Below, in pieces: positions 13,501 through 24,670 of a DNA stretch of 64,000 nt (position 1 is its first letter; the number at the start of each line of letters is the position of its first letter). The notes below the pieces were generated by a model. The model searched no databases and was not told the origin of the DNA. It was given only the letters and a program-made list of their open reading frames with translations. Position numbers and translations under genes: made by a program. Origin of the DNA: Manis javanica (lineage: Eukaryota > Chordata > Mammalia > Pholidota > Manidae); NCBI RefSeq assembly GCF_040802235.1, contig NC_133157.1:36360501-36424500 (forward strand), written 5' to 3'.

Positions 13501-14097
13501 GTGAGGGGAATGGAGCACCTGGGGCTCCTGAGACTGTTTGACCTCTGGGCTGAGGAAGAGCTGGGGAGGTATTGCCCACCTACTCTTTCTCCTGCAGAAA
13601 CAGCCCCATCCAACCCTTACCCCTCTGGCTGTCCTCCCAGTGCCTGCAAGTGTTTCAAACTTCTGCCTCTGTGCTGGGTCTCTGTGGGTCCAGTGGAGTG
13701 TGGCCTGTCCTCCACAGGCAGCTGGTGTCTCAGCCTCTGAGTGTTCCAGCTGTCCCTGGTGTCCAGTCCCACTAATCACCAGAAGCCAGTGCAATGTGGA
13801 CTTGTGTTCCCAGAGCTCCAGGGCCAGGTGCACAGAGTTCCTGGGTACCTATTTCTTCCTTGCTCCATTCCTCTTCCTCCTGCCTGTGGCTGGGGTTGGG
13901 GGAGGGCTTCAGTCCCAATTGGTCAGATCTCTGCCACTTTACCCTTTTCTATGTGGTCTTCTCTTTTTCATGTGTAGATGGTGTGTTCTGCCATCTTCAG
14001 TTCATTTTCAGGTTTAGTTGATTTGCTGTAGTTGCTTCCTTTGTGTTTGTGTGGGAGGAGGTTTCCATCCTGCCTTCTCACCCTGCAATCTTGAGCC
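7513..14097 (-). mobile_element. Near full-length L1, antisense to KIF24
   Basis: On the minus strand the 5'UTR is at about 14097-12830 (GC-rich). Decayed ORF1 follows at about 12700-11950. ORF2 runs from about 11575 (MAISTYLSIVNVNGLNEPFK) to about 7843 ([20 protein letters not shown]). The 3'UTR ends in a poly(A) tail at 7513-7520. ORF2 is broken by many stops and frameshifts. At the RT active-site segment (9569-9541) I read FMDD where L1 has FADD. It fills most of the 13.7-kb intron between the switch II and L12 exons. Confidence 0.93.
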
Positions 14098-14714
14098 TCT
14101 CCTGGTATTCTATTTCTAATATTCCTTCTGTGTTTATTAGCTGGAAAGAACTTTCCCTAAACTTTCTGATTATCCTGATATAATCCATACTATATGAAGG
14201 CAAGATAAATGCTTGATTCTTTGCTTCCACTCACTAGTTTTCAGAGTGAGTTAGTGTCCTGGTAACATAAACATGACCAATGAGATTTTTTTTTTTTACT
14301 TTTTTATTTGTTTTTTGTTATTATAAACTTATTGTAATAATTATTTTTGCTGCTTAAATTGCTCATCTTTGGCCAGTGAGAGACTTTTCAAGTGTGTTCC
14401 TGTGTCTTTTTGACCCAGACCTACTAGTCCCTGATAGCTTCCTGGCTTTCTGATATGATAAAATATTCCATACTTATCTTGTATATTTTCTTCCCCAAAC
14501 CTTGAATCAGCTATTCCTTTAACAAGCCTTGGTTTTAGAGGGAAACAAGCCTTGGTATTTAGAAACCATTTAGGGATACTAGGGGTGCTTCCTACCCCTC
14601 GGTTAGTCCTTGCTTCTAGGCCATTTTTTTTTAATACAGCATTATTTTAATATTCCATTGTATCATTACATAGTGATCCTTACCAGCAGATTTTATTTTA
14701 TAGTTTTAAATATT

Positions 14715-14892
14715 TCAAAAAGATGCTCAACATCTTCATCATTACAGAAATGCAAATTAAAACCACAGTGAGATACTGCCACACACTTGCTAAAATGGAT
14801 ATGATTTAAAACAAGATATTAACAACTACTGACAAGGATGTGAAGAAATTGGAGCCCCTCATACATCACTGGTGGGAATGTAAAATGGTTAA
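14715..14892 (+). mobile_element. Short L1 ORF2 fragment
   Basis: The text aaaaagatgctcaacatctt ... actggtgggaatgtaaaatgg is the conserved C-terminal ORF2 region of L1 in sense orientation. It is diverged and truncated at both ends. Confidence 0.75.
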
Positions 14893-15684
14893 CAGTTCTA
14901 GGCCTTTTTAATGTACAGAACTAGGAAAATATATTTTTTTTCAAAAGAGAAAAATATATCAGTGATTCATACTAATGAATCAATTCAAATTTAAGATTAC
15001 AGGGTTTTTTACTTAGTATTTTTGAATTTATATTTCTCTTCCTTTTCTCTTATACTAAATTCTTAGCTCCTGATGACATTAATATAACTTTTTTGCTCTA
15101 CTTCAATATATTTCAAAATAGTGCTACTATTACTCATAATATGATTATTGAATTCAGATTAAGATTTCTTTGCAGTTTCCTTTTTACTCTTAGGTTGTAT
15201 CCCACTAGGGATGTACAGTCATATTATTGTGTTGCCAAGTTGCTTGATATAATTCTTTCTATGTGTTTAAGCTTACCAATTTCATATTCAGTTAAAGTAG
15301 AAATTGTAAAACAAACCATATTCAGAAAAGTCTAGTATCCATCCCTGTCCCCTCAACCCTGTTACTTCCCTCCCCTTAGAGAACCATTTTCTCCTTTTAT
15401 GTATGTTTGTATTCACTCCTTTTCTTAGGGGGGAAAAAAGTCATTGTAAACACTGTTCTGCACTTTGCTTTTTTAACTAAACAATATCCTGAGCTCACTC
15501 CAGGATATAGAGATCTTCCTCATTCCTTTTTACAGCTGAAAAGTGCTGCCTTGGGTCTGCTCCTCCACATTACTTTAAGTCCTTTTGATCAGGACTAATC
15601 TCCAGCTAGGCACATTGTTTCCAGCCTTCATGAGGGATAAATTTGGAGGCTGAGATAGATGAGAGAATCAGTACCTTAAAAAAA

Positions 15685-16150
15685 TTTTTTTTGAAATAAT
15701 TTTAGATTTACTAAAAAAAGTTGCAAAAAATAAATATATAGTGTTCCTTCACCCAGCTTCCCTAATGTTAATATCTTACATAACCATAGTAAAATTAAAT
15801 CAGGAACTTATTTGCTATCAATCGACCGTGTTTGAATTTCACCAGTAGTCCCACTAATGTTCTTCTCTGGATCCAGAATCCTATATTAAGGTTAGCTGTC
15901 ATGTTTCCATAGTCTCATTTTTTGTCATTTGTGACCTTAATATCTTTGAAGAATGCTAGACAGTTATTTTGCAGAATATCTCTGAATTTGGGTTTGCCTG
16001 ATGTTTTCTGATGCTTAGATAATGAATTTTTAAGAAGAGTACCACAGAAGTTGTACCCTTCTCAGTGTATCATGTCAGGTAGTGCATGATGTCAATATAT
16101 TGTTTTATTACAGGTAATGTTAACCTCAGTCACTTAGTTAAGGGGGTTTG
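15685..16150. mobile_element. Ancient L1M-class LINE remnant
   Basis: Phrases such as gaaataattttagatttac, cacccagcttccctaatgtt and aatatcttacataaccatag match a common old L1 3'-region family. The boundaries are approximate. Confidence 0.5.
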
Positions 16151-16684
16151 GGCTCATTTTCTCTGCTGTAAAGTCACTATTTTTTTTCCTTTTATAATTT
16201 ATTAATAAGTATCTTATGGGGAGACACTTTGAAACTATGCAAATGTCCTGCTTACATCACACTTTCACTACCTAATTTTGGCATCATTGATGATTTTTAC
16301 CTGTAAAAATTATTACTGTGGTGTTTACCTGCTGGGATTTTTCCATTCCCATCATTCTTTCCTCATTAATTAGTTAGAATTCTGCTGGATGAAAGAGCTG
16401 TCCTTTCTTTCCAATTTATTTATTTGGTACATTATTTATAACAGTAAATGGATATTTATTTGCTAGATTATAATTGATTTCTATCATAATTTTGTTGCTC
16501 AAACCATCCCAAATTTTGCCATTGGAGCTCTTTTAGGTTGGCCCCTCTATCCTTTTGATATGCCCCTATCCTTTTTTTGCACATCTCTTTGCCCTCTGGC
16601 ACTACGAGGTATCACACACTCGTCTTGTACTTCCCCTGCCCTATCCCTGCAATCAACCATTTCTCCAAGGAGCCTTGGAACCAA

Positions 16685-16846
16685 TATATTTTGAGCACTT
16701 ACTATATGTTAGTCAGTTTAGTCTTTACAACAACTCTGTGGGATAAATGAAGCAAGTTCTCTTATTCTATTTTATAGATTAGGATTTTGAGGCTCGGATG
16801 GGTTTAGTGAATTGGCTAAGGGTCCACAGCCTCGAAGTAAATATCT
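16685..16846 (+). mobile_element. MIR SINE relic
   Basis: The MIR-type sequence attttgagcacttactatatg ... gattttgaggctc ... aagggtccacag is preserved. It ends just at the target site of the small L1 insert that follows. Confidence 0.7.
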
Positions 16847-16856
16847 GTGATTCTCA

Positions 16857-16916
16857 CATTTATTTATTTTTCTTTAATTGAGGTATAGTTGATATACAAT
16901 CTTATATTGGTTTCAA
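16857..16916 (-). mobile_element. Micro L1 insertion (60 bp) with TSD
   Basis: A T-rich left end (the L1 poly(A) tail in reverse) leads into only about 40 bases of L1 3' end (aattgaggtatagttgatat...). A perfect direct repeat, GTGATTCTCA, lies at 16847-16856 and 16917-16926. It is an extremely 5'-truncated insertion. Confidence 0.88.
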
Positions 16917-17505
16917 GTGATTCTCATACTTAAAACCATAGTCCAGGAATCTACTGTCAAACCTGGAAAGAAGTACCTTTGAAGTCATACAACTCTTTGG
17001 GACTTGACTATGTCTCTCTCACATGGGAGATAGCATGCAAAGGGGCCTGGGAATAAGCTTTCTAGGATAGGATCAAAATCCCGGGCTCCGTGAGGAGCAC
17101 AGAGATGCCCCTTGTTTCTTCCTTGAGTATTCCCCTTGGGTCTCCCTTAGTGCTCCATATAAAGTGTACTTCCTATGCTGATTCAGCAGGGCTAAAGGGA
17201 TTCCAGGGCTCCTAGGGATTGATGGCCACACTTGAATTTGAGGATGTAAGGGGTAGATACAACTCAGGCAGGGTTTAGTTACCTGTTCGTCCCTTTTGAA
17301 TCTTCTCTATGCTAAAGTTTCATGATATTGGACTGATCTATAATAAAAGAGAAAATTCCCTTTTGCAGTTTTCCCCCAGTATCTGAAAGTAGAGCATTCC
17401 TGTGAAATCTTTCCTATAAAAATGGCAAAAAGTGAAGAAGTGATTACCATTAATTTACATGGAGAAAGTATTGGGTGTTCCCAGACCTAAAATATAACCT
17501 CTCAG

Positions 17506-18248
17506 AGATGCAGAGAAATGGGAGCCCTCCTACACTGTTGGTGGGAATGTAAATTGGTGCCAACCGTTGTGGAAAGCAATATGGAGGTTCCTCAAAAAAC
17601 TAAAAATAGAAATACCATTTGACCTAGGAATTTACCCAAAGAAAACAAAAACCCTGATTTGAAAAGACATATGCACCTCTATGCTAATCGCTGCACTATT
17701 TACAATAGCCAAGATATGGAAGCAACCTCAGTGTCCATCAGTAGATGAATGGATAAAGAAGATGTGGTACATACACATAATGGAATATTATTCCGCCATA
17801 AAAAGAAAAGAAATCCTGCCATTTGCAACAGCATGGATGGATCTAGAGGGTATTATGCTCAGTGAAATAAGCCAGGCAGAAAAAGACAAATACCAAATTA
17901 TTTCACTTGTGGAGTATAAAACCAAAGCAAAACAGAAGGAAAAAAATAACAGTAGACTCATAGACACTGAGAAGTAACTAGTGGTTACCAAAAGGAGGGG
18001 ACGCAGTGGGAGGGGGAGAAGGGGATTAAGGGGCACAATAATTTGCAATCACAATATAAGTTGGTCACGGGGACAGTAGTATAGCCTGGAGAACACAGTT
18101 AAAGATTCTGTAACATCTTACTACATTGATAGATAGTGACCACACTAGAGGGAGTGAGGATTTAATAATATGGGTAACTGTTGAACCACTGTGTTCTATA
18201 TTTGAAACCAATATAAGACCGTATATCAACAATACTTTAATTAAAAAA
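17506..18248 (+). mobile_element. 5'-truncated L1 (743 bp) with 10-bp TSD
   Basis: It begins in the ORF2 C-terminus (TCCTACACTGTTGGTGGGAA), carries a 98-codon ORF2 end ([20 protein letters not shown]...) and the 3'UTR, and ends in an A-run. The direct repeat AACCTCTCAG flanks it at 17496-17505 and 18249-18258. Its 3'UTR ends accgtatatcaacaatactt, unlike the tail type at 6999-7150. Confidence 0.92.
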
Positions 18249-18258
18249 AACCTCTCAG

Positions 18259-19515
18259 GCTTTCCTGATACTCTACGACACATCTTGCTAACGGATGCAC
18301 AAAGTAAATTGAGATAAAGCACAGATGCTCACATACACAGTTCAGAGCTATGGCAGATTGACTCTGGGATGCTGAGTGTGGTCCTTGGGGCAGAAGCTTG
18401 GTGGTACCACTCTCACTGCTTGGGATGCACACTGCCTCTAAACAGCTTGCTGCAAAACAAATGCTGAATGCTATTTCACTTTTTGCCTTTTTTTGTAAAA
18501 GTGAAAATCTTCAGATTTCTTTTAGTTAGCAAAAACAGGTACTAATGTAGTTATTTCCTAAAAGTAAAGTGGTATAATGTGAACTTTCAAAAAGTGGGGG
18601 GTACTTGTACCTTCTTAGACTCTGAAGCTTCTTGGCTAGAGAGGGGTCAGTTTCAGGTCTCTATGGCTGTCACTGAGAACTCTCAAGGCTAATTACCTGT
18701 TCCTAGGGAACTCCCAGCACTGGTACTTCCAAAGGATTCCTTCCATCCAGTTCCCTCCCTTCCTTTTCATTGACTGCCTTTTAGCTTAAATGCATGGCTC
18801 AGAAATAGATCTCTCCCCATATCCTCCCCACACCCTGGCTCTTCCTGCTCTTTCTGATGGGCATGTTGCCCCTGGAGACTGACATCCAAGTTTCTGCTGG
18901 CACTAGGGATGTCCAGTGAGCACTTCTTTGAGCACTTTGAAGGGATTCTACCCAGGAGTAAGTGGCATGCTCTTGTCTTTGGGCCACAGTCCCTATCTTT
19001 TTGTTTTATTTTTTAATGAGGAGGTAGACCTGAATGATTTCTCCACAGTTCTGACTCGACAATTTCTCCTGCCCTGTTCAGACCATTTCTATCTGAATGT
19101 GTACCTATAGATGTGAAAGTGTAAGCAGGGAGGCGCAGGGAGTGGTGTATTTTCTGAAGTATATCTACAGTTGAGATAGTGTGAGAAGAGGAGAGAAAGG
19201 GATCTGGCAAGCCAGAACTGCCAACACATAAACTTAGACTCTGGGACCTGTGGTGGTTTGTCTGGGTTTGTCTGTTCCCTGCTATCAGGGCTAATCCTAG
19301 GATCACAGTCTTTAAGTAGAGGGTCCCTTAAGTGGGCACAGTTAACACAGGATGATGTTTTCTGGTCTAGTTTATTCTTCTTGCTGAACAAGAAACTACC
19401 AGGGCATTTTGACTTCCTTTTGGAGGATTGCCTGTGTGGTTTATAGAAAAATCTGATCTGTTGCTCTCTATTTACATGTGATATTTGATATGCTTGTTAT
19501 TTTACCACTCTGCAG
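18259..19515 (+). other. KIF24 intron, no repeat recognised
   Basis: This is unique intron sequence up to the 19516 exon. I see no gene, RNA or clear repeat. Confidence 0.6.
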
Positions 19516-19587
19516 CTGAAGGAATGTATCAGAGCATTGGATCAGGAACACACCCACACTCCCTTCAGGCAAAGCAAATTAACTCAG
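19516..19587 (+). CDS. KIF24: KIF24 coding exon: motor domain, L12/alpha5 region
   Basis: The acceptor is ccactctgcag|CTG and the donor is ACTCAG|gtaaag. It is a 72-nt, 24-codon phase-0 exon. It reads LKECIRALDQ and then HTPFRQSKLTQ, the conserved kinesin microtubule-binding segment; the K-E-C-I-R-A pattern is characteristic of kinesin-13/KIF24-type motors. About 13.7 kb of intron separates it from the previous exon. Most of that intron is one antisense L1 plus older repeats. Confidence 0.95.
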
Positions 19588-19624
19588 GTAAAGTTACATG
19601 TGAGCTTTGAGTTTGTTCTATCTG

Positions 19625-19720
19625 GTTCATTCATTTGTTCCTTCTTTCATTCATGTGTTCACTCAGCAGAGTACCAACTGCCAGCAAGGCATAATGCTAG
19701 GCCGGGTCCGAGCAGGGCAA
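19625..19720 (+). mobile_element. Possible L2-like relic
   Basis: ttcattcatttgttccttctttcattcatgtg followed by gccagcaaggcataatgctagg resembles the motif of an ancient LINE/SINE family. It is short and diverged. Confidence 0.35.
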
Positions 19721-20569
19721 AGGGAGGACTCATGTTCCTTTCAGGAGATCTCCGCCTAGGAGGAGAAAGGGGCATCCTGAGGCAGATAATGCAGCAGAAC
19801 AAAGCAGCCCGGTTCCCCCAGGGGCAGCAGTAGTGTGCTCTTCTGATCACCACCCAATAGCTTTCTGCTCATTTCTAATGTAAAGAAACCCATTGATTTA
19901 GTGTAGTCTCTGAGCCCTTGACGGAAGTGGGGAGAGGATAGCTGTGCTTGGTACTTTGTTAGCTGTAAGACCAGTGTTCAAGAAAAAATAACAGCTGCAG
20001 TTAAAAGAATGAGATAGATTTTTGACATGTACTGATAGGAAAGATGACAGATCTATAGTTTAAAAATATGAAATGAAGGGGCAAAAAGCCATACAGAAAA
20101 ATTATGCACATGTTCTGAATGGTAGAATTATAGATGATTTCCATTTTTCTGTCATGAATATATACTTCTTTATTAGTGGAAAACACCAATAGATAAGCAT
20201 CTATAATGGCTGCAGAAGAGTGGTCTATGAAGGGGTCTGCCTACAAACAAATGCCGTGAGACATTTATGGATGCCCCGAGTTCCTGTCTGCATGGAGTTC
20301 TGTGTTCAGACTCAGTAGCACTTTGGTCTAAGTGAGGATCTTTGTATTCTGGGAAAGGTTTTCACTCTGTACAGCTAGACCAGCAGCTTAACAGGGCCTG
20401 AGGAGGAACCTCTAATAATACAGCTCCTTCCTAGTCAGAATTAGTGATCTGTGAGTTAGATTGTGTCTTCTCAAACACTATTTCAGCCAGGGACCCAGGA
20501 AGCCCTTCTTACAGGTGGTTAGTCCTGACTCTGACATTAGCTCTGTTACGTTTTTAAAACAAATCCCCC

Positions 20570-21130
20570 AACCCCAGAAAATGTTTTCCTATTTAATTTT
20601 TTAAAATTTCAAACAGTACATACAAATACAAAGAAATTGGTAAAAGGCACCTGAAAATCCCACCTCCCTACAATAACCACTGCTACATTTTGGTAAACAT
20701 CCTTCCAGGCATCTTTCTGCCCACATATCCATCCACACATAGATCCACTTGTAGTTATAGAATCATTTACCATTTTCACTCAAAGATAAGTTTTAGATCT
20801 TTCCATGTACCTAAGTACAGATTATACATAATTATTTTTAGTGGCTGTGTTACATTCAGTTTGCAACTTTTTAGTTTGTTCCCTATTTATATGGACCCTT
20901 AGATTTTCCAAATTTTATTACTATGGTAATGTTGTAGTTAATCTCCTGTGTGTACATTTTTTTAAATCATATGAACAATGCCACTTTAGGATAAAGTCCT
21001 GGGAGTATGACTGCCAAGCCAACAGTGTGCACATTCTTCATGTTTTGAGACTTACTGCCAAACTGTTTTCCCAAAAGCTTTTACCAGTTCCTGGCACATG
21101 GTACCAGAGTGGTGTAACAGTGTAGGAAAG
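20570..21130 (-). mobile_element. Ancient L1M-class remnant in KIF24 intron
   Basis: Phrases such as agatctttccatgtacctaag, aggataaagtcctgggagta and actgccaaactgttttccca correspond to the reversed 3' part of old mammalian L1s. It is strongly diverged. Confidence 0.55.
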
Positions 21131-21348
21131 TGCCCATTTTCCGAGACTTTCACCAGGGCAGCTGCTCACCTCATGAGTCTTTCTTAATTTTGTGGGTGAA
21201 ATATATTTGTTTTTCTAATGGCTTGTTTGCATTTTTTTTGATTAGTGGTGAAGTGAGTGTTAACTGATCATTTGCATTTCTTCTTTTTGTGAATTGCCTT
21301 TTTGAAGAAGGGGTGACTCTGGCCCACTGTCCTGTACACAATAAGTAA

Positions 21349-21504
<156 letters not shown>

Positions 21505-21889
21505 TGAGTTGCTCTCAGGTAGCAGGTGTGTGTGTGTGTGTCATATACACATAGAGATCTGACCTTGAGTTCCACATGGTTCTTGGGGCCATGATCCCAT
21601 TACCAGTAGAATGTGCAATTGGTGATTTCAAGAATGTGACCTGGTAGGTCCTGCCATTTTACAAGTGTGAATATGACAAAAAGGTGATGCATGCCCTGGT
21701 TCAGGAGACAGCTCCATCAGTGGCTTTTAAATGGCTAGTGGGAGATGAAATCTTTCTCCAGAGTGGAAGACTCAGTGAGTTTTTTTCCTGCTAGCCTCAG
21801 CCCTAATAGTAAAGGACAGAATATCTGTTTAACTTGTCAGGGCAGGAGCATTAGAGCTATGTAGGTCCAGAACAGACCAACCCAGATGT

Positions 21890-21985
21890 ATTACAGAAGG
21901 ATAAACTGAGGCCCAGAGAAGTACAGGACCTTTAAAAGAGCACATTAGGAGTTGGTGGCAAGGCCAACACCTCTAACCATGTGGC
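21890..21985 (+). mobile_element. MIR fragment
   Basis: ggataaactgaggcccagagaagt is the diagnostic MIR core motif, followed by a diverged tail. Confidence 0.65.
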
Positions 21986-22264
21986 CAGTGTTTTCCGGGA
22001 TTACTTTGATGTCTGCTACGCTCCCTCTCATCTCTCACCCTGTGGTTATGTATGTCTCCAACAGCAGGTGAAGATGCTATTATTACCATCCTTCCCTCTG
22101 GCTGCTTTGCTGCCTGGTCCTATCTTCCATCCTTCTCTTTGGTCTCCCAGAAGCTATCTCCAAGATTAGCAATCTGTTTGAGGGAAAACCTGTTACTTTT
22201 TTTCTTTATTCCTATTGAGGAATATTTTATGAAACTCACATGGAAGGAAAATTGAGCTATCATT

Positions 22265-22372
22265 TAAGTTATATGAGAACAGGAAACCTTGCCTGTATTT
22301 TTCTCCACTGTATTTACTGCCCAGACAGTACTTGGTTCCTATTAGATATACAATAAATATTTGTGAATAAAA
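22265..22372 (+). mobile_element. L2 3'-end relic
   Basis: It carries a typical L2 tail: ...tgtatttactgcccagacagtacttgg... then acaataaatatttgtgaata. Confidence 0.65.
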
Positions 22373-22434
22373 GGAGCCCCTCCTGGCTGTCAGGGCTTGA
22401 ATGAGTCCCTCCTTGTACTTTATCTCATTTAACT

Positions 22435-22690
22435 AGGAGAGTTTACAAAGTGGTTACAAGAGTGGGCTCTGGAGTCAGACTGGGCCAATACTTTGCCTCT
22501 GCCACTAGCTACATGACCTTGGGCAGGTTTTCTGGGCCCCAGTTTACTTATCTGAGAGGGGATAATATTAGCACCTACTACATTATGTGTTCTGTGAAAT
22601 ACTGTGTTATGTGAAGTAATGAGGTAATATGTAGGAAGGGCTTAGCACTACATTGGGCACATAGTGAGCACTCAATATACATTAACTTAA
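22435..22690 (+). mobile_element. MIR SINE, nearly complete
   Basis: The sequence runs from gtggttacaagagtgggctc through ctagctacatgaccttgggc and ccccagtttacttatctgag to gcactcaatatacattaac. This covers the tRNA-related, core and tail parts of MIR. Confidence 0.8.
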
Positions 22691-23830
22691 CAATGGTGAT
22701 ATTAATAGGTCCCCCAAATAAGTTTCCTCAAAGGGGAAATATACAATTGCTTGAAGTAAGAACTTCATCATTAGGAACAGAGAACAAGAAATCTCTCAGC
22801 ACCTCAGTAAAGGAAGAGGAAAATAAACCTTTCTCATAGGGGATATATTGAGTATAATTGAGAAACTATTTGAAATCATTTTGGTTTAAAAAAATGGAAA
22901 AAGTGCAATAGAAATAATCTCTTCCATTTGAAGCAGTCTCTGATAAATTATTGAAAATAAACATGAATGCCATTTGTTTTATGTGCTTAGCCTAATGAAG
23001 TTAATTTGAGGTAACAACCTACATACACACAGGGTGAGGATTATTTTATTGCTTAAAAATTTCCTTTTCTGCTTTAGAAGTTTCATCTCTCCACATGCTT
23101 GAGCAATGTTGCTTAAATAGTCCAAAAGTAAATTTCCAGCTGGAGCCCTAACAACCATATCAGAAGATTGCTCAGTGACAGGAGTGATTTTGGTAACAGA
23201 GTACATTGGAAGCATTTAGCATCAACGACCAATTTACATCTAAGATTTCTTCAGGCTTTCTAGATTATTTACTCTGACTCCTAGGAGAAAATTGTAGTAT
23301 TTCTCTCAATGAAACTAAAATACTTAAGATTTTTATAACAGGAAGTAGACTTGCTGTGGTACCTCTCAGCCCTTTCCTTGTATGTACGCCGTATTGCAAC
23401 ACCTAAAAAAGGCCCATGGACACAATTCCTGTATCTTTAGTCACATCCTACCTCTCTCTTTGCCTAGCCTTGTTACCTGCCTGCCTTGCCTTCCCCTAAA
23501 GGGAAGATTTAAATCAAGTTTTAGTGTCAGGCTTACAATCTTAGTTTTTAGAAATGGCCAGAGGGGTCATTTATCTACCTTTGAGGATTAGATTAAAACC
23601 AAAACAATGGAAAAGACATTTTCTGGGAGCCCCCAGGAATAAGTACTGATCTCTTCTAGGAGATTTTAATGTAGAATCTGCAAACCACAGGACAATACTA
23701 TTTTTACTTGATGTCTCTTTGTAATTCCAAATTCTTAAACTGTTTTAATTATTACAGAGTAAGAGACTGATCTTGACAACTGAATCCTAGCAGAGACCTA
23801 ATTCTGGATTTTTCCATGTTCTCTAAAATT
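22691..23830 (+). other. KIF24 intron, nothing recognised
   Basis: This is unique intronic sequence without clear repeats, RNA genes or open frames of note. Confidence 0.55.
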
Positions 23831-23854
23831 CCCTTGTGGACTAGAATGTGTCTC

Positions 23855-24115
23855 TATCCAGGGGTCATTTGGCAGTATCTAGAAACACCTGTGTATCTAG
23901 AAAGTCCCTTGTGGACTAGACTCTGTCATCTTCCCAGGGGTCATTTGGCAGTATCTAGAAACCCCTGATTGTTGTGACTGGGGCGAAATGCTACTGGCAT
24001 CTAGTGGCTAGAGGCCAAGGACACTGCTAAACATCCCACAGTACACAGGACAGCTCCCACCACAAAGGATTATCTGGCCCAAAATACTGCTAGTGTTACG
24101 GTGGAGAAACCCTGG
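23855..24115 (-). mobile_element. MER5A-like hAT element with internal duplication
   Basis: tttggcagtatctagaaac, gctactggcatctagtggct, cacaggacagctcccacca and ggtggagaaaccctggg follow the MER5 consensus as I remember it. A stretch of about 76 bp containing its start and flank is present twice in tandem (about 23831-23905 and 23906-23981). Confidence 0.7.
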
Positions 24116-24119
24116 GAAT

Positions 24120-24670
24120 GGACACATCATTTTTCCCTTAATGTAATTAGTACAAACCTGCTTATTGCTAGAGGGCTTTTGCTTCCTGAACTGTCCAGCA
24201 TGTTTGAGGGAACTAATTTTCTCAGAGAAGCCTAAGAGGAAGTGGTCTGCAGGAAAAGTGGGCTCTGATTGTGGAAAAGCAGGTGAGTGGTAGACACCAG
24301 GCTCCTGAGTTGGCCCATCTATAGGAGCGTGGCGTGGGCCCTACATTGGATGTACTATAGTTCTGAGACTAGGTCCCCTGGCCTGTCCCTCACATGGGAC
24401 TGTGGTATTTGCAACACTCTTCTGATCATATAATGTTAGGTGCATGTTTATATCCTCAGGGAAGACCCCAGACTTTTTTGTTTAGGTAAAGAGAGGTAGG
24501 TATCTCATGCTGAAACAAATCTCCCCGTTTCCTCTTATTCTTCCCCAGATAAAAAGAAAACTCCAAATCCTTGTAATACTTTTTTTTGGTTTTTGTTTTC
24601 CCTGAAAGCTGTAGAAAAAGAATATAGAATATGCAAAAGTATATATTTAACATAAAATGGTCATTTACAG
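24120..24670 (+). other. KIF24 intron before the large exon
   Basis: This is unique intron sequence ending in the atttacag acceptor. No repeat is recognised. Confidence 0.55.

Noticed and set aside
13538..14017. 159-codon plus-strand open frame
   Set aside because: It is again the reverse strand of an L1 5'UTR; the parallel GC-rich position explains it.
24657..24670. ATG giving a longer N-terminus to the 747-codon open frame
   Set aside because: These bases are the intron end (atttacag acceptor); the frame joins the upstream motor exon at 24671.
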